From CAYVZZ01 sp964456185 (GTDB taxonomy: Bacteria; Pseudomonadota; Gammaproteobacteria; Pseudomonadales; Alcanivoracaceae): 24,134 nt of DNA. Every line of letters starts with the position of its first letter. Positions within the stretch are counted from its first letter, which is position 1. Of this stretch, positions 21,987 through 24,134 are shown piece by piece. The notes beneath the pieces were generated by a model, which was not told the origin of the DNA, searched no databases, and worked only from the letters and a program-made list of their open reading frames with translations. The position numbers were made by a program, and so were the translations under genes. The stretch lies in assembly GCA_964456185.1 (NCBI GenBank), contig CAYVZZ010000023.1, positions 1 to 24,134 of the forward strand, written 5' to 3'.

Positions 21987-23297
21987 ATGGATAGCGATCG
22001 CCTGCTGGATCATATCCGCAATCAAATTCGACACCTGCCGCGCCCGCTTTTTTTAGGGCTGTCTGGCGGGGTAGATTCCTTATTTTTACTCGATGCACTG
22101 AGTCGGCTGCGTGAGTCAGTCACGGTCATTCACGTGCATCATGGGCTGCAAGCCAACGCCGACGACTGGGCGGATCACTGCCGCCAAGCGGTCGAGCAAC
22201 GTGGGTTTGTGTTTCATCTTGAATATGCGCAAATCAGCGAACAGGGCAACATTGAAGCGCAAGCACGCACTGCACGTTATGCTGCCTTTAGACGAATCAT
22301 CACTCACGGCACCTTGTTGCTGGCTCACCATCAAGATGACCAAGCTGAAACCTTGCTGTTACGCCTCGCCAGAGGGGCTGGGGTTAACGGTTTGGCTGCC
22401 ATGCGTCCACAGCGCGATGACGGTGGGTTTACCGTCGCCCGCCCTTTGTTGGACATTTCCCGACAGCAAATCGAGATGTTGGCACGTCAGTGGCAACTCA
22501 ACTGGATAGAAGATCCCAGTAACCAAGATAAGCGCTTCGAACGCAACTGGGTAAGACAGGATCTATTGCCGTATTGGTCGGCAAAAACACCGCATCTGAA
22601 ACGGCGCTTGGCGCAAACGGCGCACCATCTACAAGAAGCGACTGATTTGCTAGACGAGTTGGCCAAGACTGATTTGCGCGGCATCTGTGCCCAGCAAACC
22701 AGCTTGTTATTGCCCAAACTAATGGCCTTGTCGAGCAACCGGCAACGTAACCTACTACGCTATTGGTTAGCGGATAAAGAACCCTGGCGTCCCAACGACA
22801 AGGTGCTGGAGCATCTTTACCGGGACGTCATTCAAGCTGCCCGCGATCGTCAACCGCAACTGGCGCTGGTTAATGGCGTGCTAACGCGCTTCCAACAGCG
22901 GTTGTATTGGGTGGATAAGGCGCTATTCGAACAGCCGCCAACGGGCAGTATACGCTGGTTATTGAATGAACCCATGTCATTTGGTCCACTCAAATTTACC
23001 CCTTGTCAGCAAGCCCCTCAATTACGCATTGCAACTCATGTACAATGGCTCGATATCCGCTTTCCTCGCGGTGGCGAGCGCATGTTGCGCCATGGTCAAC
23101 ATCAGCGCTTAAAAGAGTGCTGGCGTGTGGCAGGCGTGCCGCCTTGGATGCGACGTTGGATGCCGCTGTTTTATTATCAGGATACGCTAGTTGGCGCGGC
23201 CGGTGTCGGTGTGGCCGACGGTTGGCAACCGGATGAAAAGGAAAAGAATGCCAACGCTATTAGCTGGCGACTCGCGACCGGTTTTAGCATGGATTAA
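21987..23297 (+). CDS. tilS: tRNA(Ile)-lysidine synthetase
   Basis: TilS attaches lysine to C34 of the AUA-reading tRNA-Ile, switching both its codon and amino-acid identity. The 436-residue protein (432 in E. coli) has the PP-loop ATPase motif SGGVDS at residues 26-31, the VIHVHHGLQANADDWADHC segment, ARTARYAAF, LAHHQDDQAETLLLRLARGAGVNGLAAM, and RPLLDISRQQIEMLARQWQLNWIEDPSN followed by the RNW motif. The C-terminal part contains the substrate-binding and TilS_C-like region, with PRGGERM and PPWMRRWMPLFYYQDTLVGAAGVGVADGW. I chose ATG 21987 because it fits the family; an in-frame ATG at 21945 overlaps accA and lacks a ribosome site. accA-tilS adjacency is usual in Pseudomonas-like genomes. Confidence 0.96.
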   Translation: MDSDRLLDHIRNQIRHLPRPLFLGLSGGVDSLFLLDALSRLRESVTVIHVHHGLQANADDWADHCRQAVEQRGFVFHLEYAQISEQGNIEAQARTARYAAFRRIITHGTLLLAHHQDDQAETLLLRLARGAGVNGLAAMRPQRDDGGFTVARPLLDISRQQIEMLARQWQLNWIEDPSNQDKRFERNWVRQDLLPYWSAKTPHLKRRLAQTAHHLQEATDLLDELAKTDLRGICAQQTSLLLPKLMALSSNRQRNLLRYWLADKEPWRPNDKVLEHLYRDVIQAARDRQPQLALVNGVLTRFQQRLYWVDKALFEQPPTGSIRWLLNEPMSFGPLKFTPCQQAPQLRIATHVQWLDIRFPRGGERMLRHGQHQRLKECWRVAGVPPWMRRWMPLFYYQDTLVGAAGVGVADGWQPDEKEKNANAISWRLATGFSMD

Positions 23298-23311
23298 GGA
23301 CAAATACTTTC

Positions 23312-24134
23312 ATGACAAATGAACAGTCTCACCCCAATGGGTTGAGTCGATTGGTTAACTTTGCCCATTGGCAACTGTACTTGGCGGCCTGCTTTTTGGT
23401 ATATCTGGCTGGATTTTATCTGGCTCCGTCAATGGAAGGGCAGCAACGCTGGTTTTATTACACGGTCGCTGTCATTGCTGTATTGATGTTGGTGTTTAAA
23501 GGGCGTGAAGTTTTTGCCGAACCAAGAGGACGCCCGCTAAAGTGGGTGCTTGGCTTTATCCTGCTGTTCTTTTTGCCATTTTTGTGGACGCCAGATGCGG
23601 ACTATACGCGTACCGTTCGCCATGGCGTCGAGCGGGGGATTTATGTGCTGGCTTTTGCCGTCGCCGTGCTGACGTGTGCCAAGTGGTCGTCATTGGTTGA
23701 GAAATGGATTCCCCGATTGTTGCTGGCCTGCGCACTGATTGGTTTGCTGTTGTGGTGTATTAAAGGGCTGCAGGCTGACCGATTTGTCAATCTATCGGGT
23801 ATGTTGATTTTGGGGCTTAACCCCAATCACACGGGGCTGCAGTTTGGTGTCGGTGCCTTGATGGCCTTGTCACTCTGGGGGATGGGGCGTCCGACAATCG
23901 GCCGCAGCCTGCTTTTTGGTGGTGTCGCATTGCTATTGGCAGTAGGGGTGTATTACACCAACGCCCGCTCGGCTCAGTTGGGGCTGCTGTTTGCCGTTGT
24001 GTTGCTGTTCAGTCTCAGGCTGCGTTGCAAATGGCTAATGTTGTTGCCTTTCGCGGCTTTGGCGGCTGCCGTGGGTTTTGTTTTCTATCATGAGGTCCAG
24101 CCAGTTCACTATATGTTGTCTGGTCGCATGCTAA
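23312..24134 (+). CDS. O-antigen ligase/polymerase-like membrane protein, N-terminal part (cut by the right edge)
   Basis: The first 274 residues are visible. After a short polar N-terminus (MTNEQSHPNGLSRLVNF) come about eight hydrophobic segments, roughly at residues 21-38, 49-62, 77-91, 109-125, 135-147, 161-185, 198-211 and 220-254. Two features suggest the Wzy_C/WaaL family: an Asn-Pro-Asn-His stretch at the start of a membrane segment (LGLNPNHTGLQFGVGAL), and a TNARSAQLGLL segment resembling the T-x-SRGA-x-LGL signature of ligases. The large periplasmic loop with the catalytic residues would lie beyond the edge. AAGGA stands about 10 bases before ATG 23312, 14 bases after tilS, so it is probably co-transcribed. 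It may join O-antigen to the lipid A-core made by the upstream lpx genes, or act on another glycan; the family is broad. Confidence 0.75.
   Translation, partial: MTNEQSHPNGLSRLVNFAHWQLYLAACFLVYLAGFYLAPSMEGQQRWFYYTVAVIAVLMLVFKGREVFAEPRGRPLKWVLGFILLFFLPFLWTPDADYTRTVRHGVERGIYVLAFAVAVLTCAKWSSLVEKWIPRLLLACALIGLLLWCIKGLQADRFVNLSGMLILGLNPNHTGLQFGVGALMALSLWGMGRPTIGRSLLFGGVALLLAVGVYYTNARSAQLGLLFAVVLLFSLRLRCKWLMLLPFAALAAAVGFVFYHEVQPVHYMLSGRML

Noticed and set aside
1..24134. CRISPR array, tRNA genes, phage or defence genes
   Set aside because: The window is filled by recognisable housekeeping and envelope genes; gaps are all under about 150 bases and contain no direct-repeat arrays or tRNA-like cloverleaf.

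Overview
The window is a dense run of housekeeping and envelope genes from a gammaproteobacterium. Both the protein sequences and the gene order point there. The block rpsB-tsf-pyrH-frr-uppS-cdsA-rseP-bamA-skp-lpxD-fabZ-lpxA-lpxB-rnhB-dnaE-accA-tilS follows the order I know from Pseudomonas-like genomes, apart from the absence of dxr. I cannot name a genus; an Oceanospirillales, Cellvibrionales or related marine lineage is a guess. No tRNA, rRNA, CRISPR array, insertion sequence or phage gene was found. No stretch longer than about 150 bases lies between genes.

Left arm (1-1551, minus strand): the start of valS (running off the left edge), an unrecognised low-complexity protein of 186 residues, and holC. 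A good sigma70 promoter lies directly upstream of valS. A divergent gap of 146 bases separates holC from lptF-lptG (1698-3877, plus strand), the membrane pair of the LPS exporter. In E. coli and Pseudomonas pepA sits in this gap; here it is absent. lptG runs almost directly into the rpsB promoter.

Translation block (about 3888-7237): rpsB has a consensus-like promoter with a GC-rich discriminator and a foldable leader that resembles an S2 autoregulation site in placement. A hairpin with a short T tract lies between rpsB and tsf, and a strong terminator follows tsf. pyrH and frr come next.

Envelope block (7280-16777): uppS and cdsA (lipid carrier and phospholipid precursors), rseP (sigmaE-pathway protease), bamA and skp (outer-membrane protein assembly and chaperone), and lpxD-fabZ-lpxA-lpxB (lipid A). 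Most genes overlap by 1-8 bases or are separated by a few bases, so they look like one transcription unit. dxr, expected between cdsA and rseP, is missing; the 124-base gap instead holds a convincing sigmaE-type promoter, which would place rseP, bamA and skp under envelope-stress control. rseP is interrupted in the given sequence by 10 Ns. The bases on either side share GCAT, and collapsing the Ns plus this duplicate restores a full-length 447-residue protein in frame, so the apparent frameshift is most likely an assembly artefact.

Right arm (16774-24134): rnhB, dnaE, accA and tilS, then the beginning of a polytopic membrane protein resembling the O-antigen ligase/polymerase family, cut by the right edge.

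No undescribed biological system was recognised. The points most worth checking are the rseP assembly gap, the missing dxr with its sigmaE promoter, the joining of lptFG to rpsB, an altered conserved motif in BamA, and the small protein between holC and valS.
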